A DNA stretch of 5,403 nt from positions 1 to 5,403 of the forward strand of contig CANQHH010000090.1 in the NCBI GenBank assembly GCA_947623615.1, read 5' to 3'. The position numbers and the translations under genes are program-made. Shown here piece after piece: positions 4,270 through 5,403 of this stretch (positions are counted from its first letter, which is position 1; every line of letters starts with the position of its first letter). The notes under the pieces are model-generated. The model was given only the letters and a program-made list of their open reading frames with translations. It was not told where the DNA came from and made no database searches. The DNA comes from an uncultured Clostridia bacterium (GTDB lineage: Bacteria > Bacillota > Clostridia > TANB77 > CAG-508).

Positions 4270-5403
4270 TTATTCTCCTAGTACTCTTTCGTAACCTTCA
4301 TCTTCTTTTTCTCTTTCCTCTTTCTCTCTTTCTTCCTCAATACTTCTATCATGTATCTCTTGGTTTACTTCTTTTTTAGCCTCATCTTCTGTTAATGTTT
4401 TTTCGCCTATCATTAAATTATATATTTCTACTGCTTCTTCTTTTCTATATCCTTCATCAACAAACCCTTCTATAATTTCTTCTGCATGCTCTATTAAATA
4501 CATTTCATCATACTGTATTCCATCTTTTGCAAGTCCTGTACGTTCTGCTCCTTCAAAACTTTTACTTTGTTTATCTGGATCTGCCTCTCCTGTTCTCATA
4601 GATGTTTCTTTATCTACCTCGTATGAATTATATTTTCTTCCTCTTACTTCCACATCATGAGACACCCATTGTCCATTCATTCCTTGTCTTGATTCACTTA
4701 TATCTAAGTATCCATATGAATCTATACTAATATTTATATGTACATCTCTTACATCTTTATCTAAACCAGATAACCCATTTGTTTTCATAACTTGATATGG
4801 TACTTCCCTTTTTACAGGATTGCCGTCATCTCCTATACTTACTGTCTCTTCTCTTAAACCTGTAGTAGATGGTTCAAAATACTTTGAAGGTTGTGAATTT
4901 CCATTTTCATCTATATATTCAGCTTTTATTACTCCATTGTTGTCTTTATAGAAATATAGATTTGGCTCTAAATTTGGATGATCTTTATATAAATTACTAT
5001 TTGGTCTTATCTTTAATACATTGTTTTGAGGTATACCTTTAAGTTTTGCAATCTCATTTTCCTGCTCTTTTTCTGGATCATTTTCTTGCTCCTGCTCTTC
5101 TTTCTCTTCCTCTTTGTTTTCTTTTTGAACTTCCTTTTCGCCGATTTCCTTTTCTCTTTCTTTATATTCACTTAATTCTTCTCTTGTAAAAACTAAATCG
5201 TCCTCTTTAAGCTCTTCTGGTAGTTTTAATTCTATATCTTCTAATTCTAATAATTCCATATAGCTCTCGTCAATTTCTTTTAAGCTTTCAATATATTCTT
5301 CTGTAAATCTTATTTTACCATCTGCCTCAACAGTAGCAATTAAGTTTTTATCTTTATCATAAATTTGATATACATTAACTCCTTCTTCTTCTTTACTCTC
5401 TAT
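4270..5403 (-). CDS. Acidic cysteine-free protein of unknown function, 5' partial
   Basis: The frame is open from the window's right edge to the TAA at 4270-4272, so 377 codons are visible and the true start lies beyond 5403. An ATG at 5259 has no convincing RBS, and the 48 codons before it look coding (VYQIYDKDKNLIATVEADGK), so I do not use it as the start. Counting from that Met, residues 30-72 are a Glu/Lys-rich stretch likely to be coiled coil or disordered. Residues about 80-250 look like a folded domain with beta character (NLYFYKDNNGVIKAEYIDENG, DVHINISIDSYGYLDI). Residues 255-300 look helical, and 305-324 are again almost all Glu, Arg and Lys. No Cys, signal peptide or membrane segment is visible in this part. 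No family is recognised. It precedes dacF on the same strand, but the hairpin between them may separate their expression. Confidence 0.8.
   Translation of the reverse strand: MESKEEEGVNVYQIYDKDKNLIATVEADGKIRFTEEYIESLKEIDESYMELLELEDIELKLPEELKEDDLVFTREELSEYKEREKEIGEKEVQKENKEEEKEEQEQENDPEKEQENEIAKLKGIPQNNVLKIRPNSNLYKDHPNLEPNLYFYKDNNGVIKAEYIDENGNSQPSKYFEPSTTGLREETVSIGDDGNPVKREVPYQVMKTNGLSGLDKDVRDVHINISIDSYGYLDISESRQGMNGQWVSHDVEVRGRKYNSYEVDKETSMRTGEADPDKQSKSFEGAERTGLAKDGIQYDEMYLIEHAEEIIEGFVDEGYRKEEAVEIYNLMIGEKTLTEDEAKKEVNQEIHDRSIEEEREKEEREKEDEGYERVLGE

Noticed and set aside
5257..5259. ATG as the start of the acidic gene
   Set aside because: The frame stays open for 48 more codons to the window edge, these read like normal protein, and no good RBS precedes this ATG. 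The gene is treated as 5' partial.

Overview
The window looks like chromosomal DNA of a low-GC Firmicute, most likely a clostridial species. Most of it is very AT-rich. Ribosome binding sites are strong AAGGAGG types, promoters are plain sigma-A types, the tRNA carries an encoded CCA end, and a DacF-type penicillin-binding protein is present. The genus cannot be fixed from the sequence.

Layout. Positions 2-75 hold tRNA-Cys(GCA), followed by a perfect 19-bp terminator. An AT-rich stretch (about 128-284) contains three helically phased copies of an 11-bp motif but no gene. Positions 285-631 form a compact locus with the architecture of a type I toxin-antitoxin system. It encodes a 36-residue hydrophobic peptide (394-504) on the plus strand. 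A convergent promoter with perfect consensus boxes on the minus strand would make a roughly 94-nt antisense RNA ending at a terminator just downstream of the peptide gene. The two promoters and the leaders they transcribe are mirror-image copies of each other. Immediately to the right lies a decayed insertion sequence of the ISLre2 (UPF0236) type, 652-1957, bounded by imperfect 21-bp inverted repeats. Its transposase, on the minus strand, is broken by frameshifts, deletions and one stop codon.

Positions 2070-2978 are a self-contained single-gene unit on the plus strand. It has a near-consensus promoter, a structured leader, a strong RBS, a 240-codon gene and a strong terminator. The gene is visibly richer in GC (about 45% where counted) than its neighbours, has no family I can name, and carries an internal duplication ending in VPFSN. 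It is probably acquired.

From 2985 to the end the minus strand carries a core-type operon: an acidic, cysteine-free protein of unknown function (its 5' end lies beyond the window) followed by a D-alanyl-D-alanine carboxypeptidase. A 16-bp hairpin between them overlaps the ribosome binding site of the second gene.

Overall, a patch of accessory DNA (peptide/antisense locus, IS remnant, higher-GC orphan gene) sits between tRNA-Cys and a cell-wall gene. The most interesting items are the mirror-image toxin-antitoxin-like locus and the orphan gene unit.
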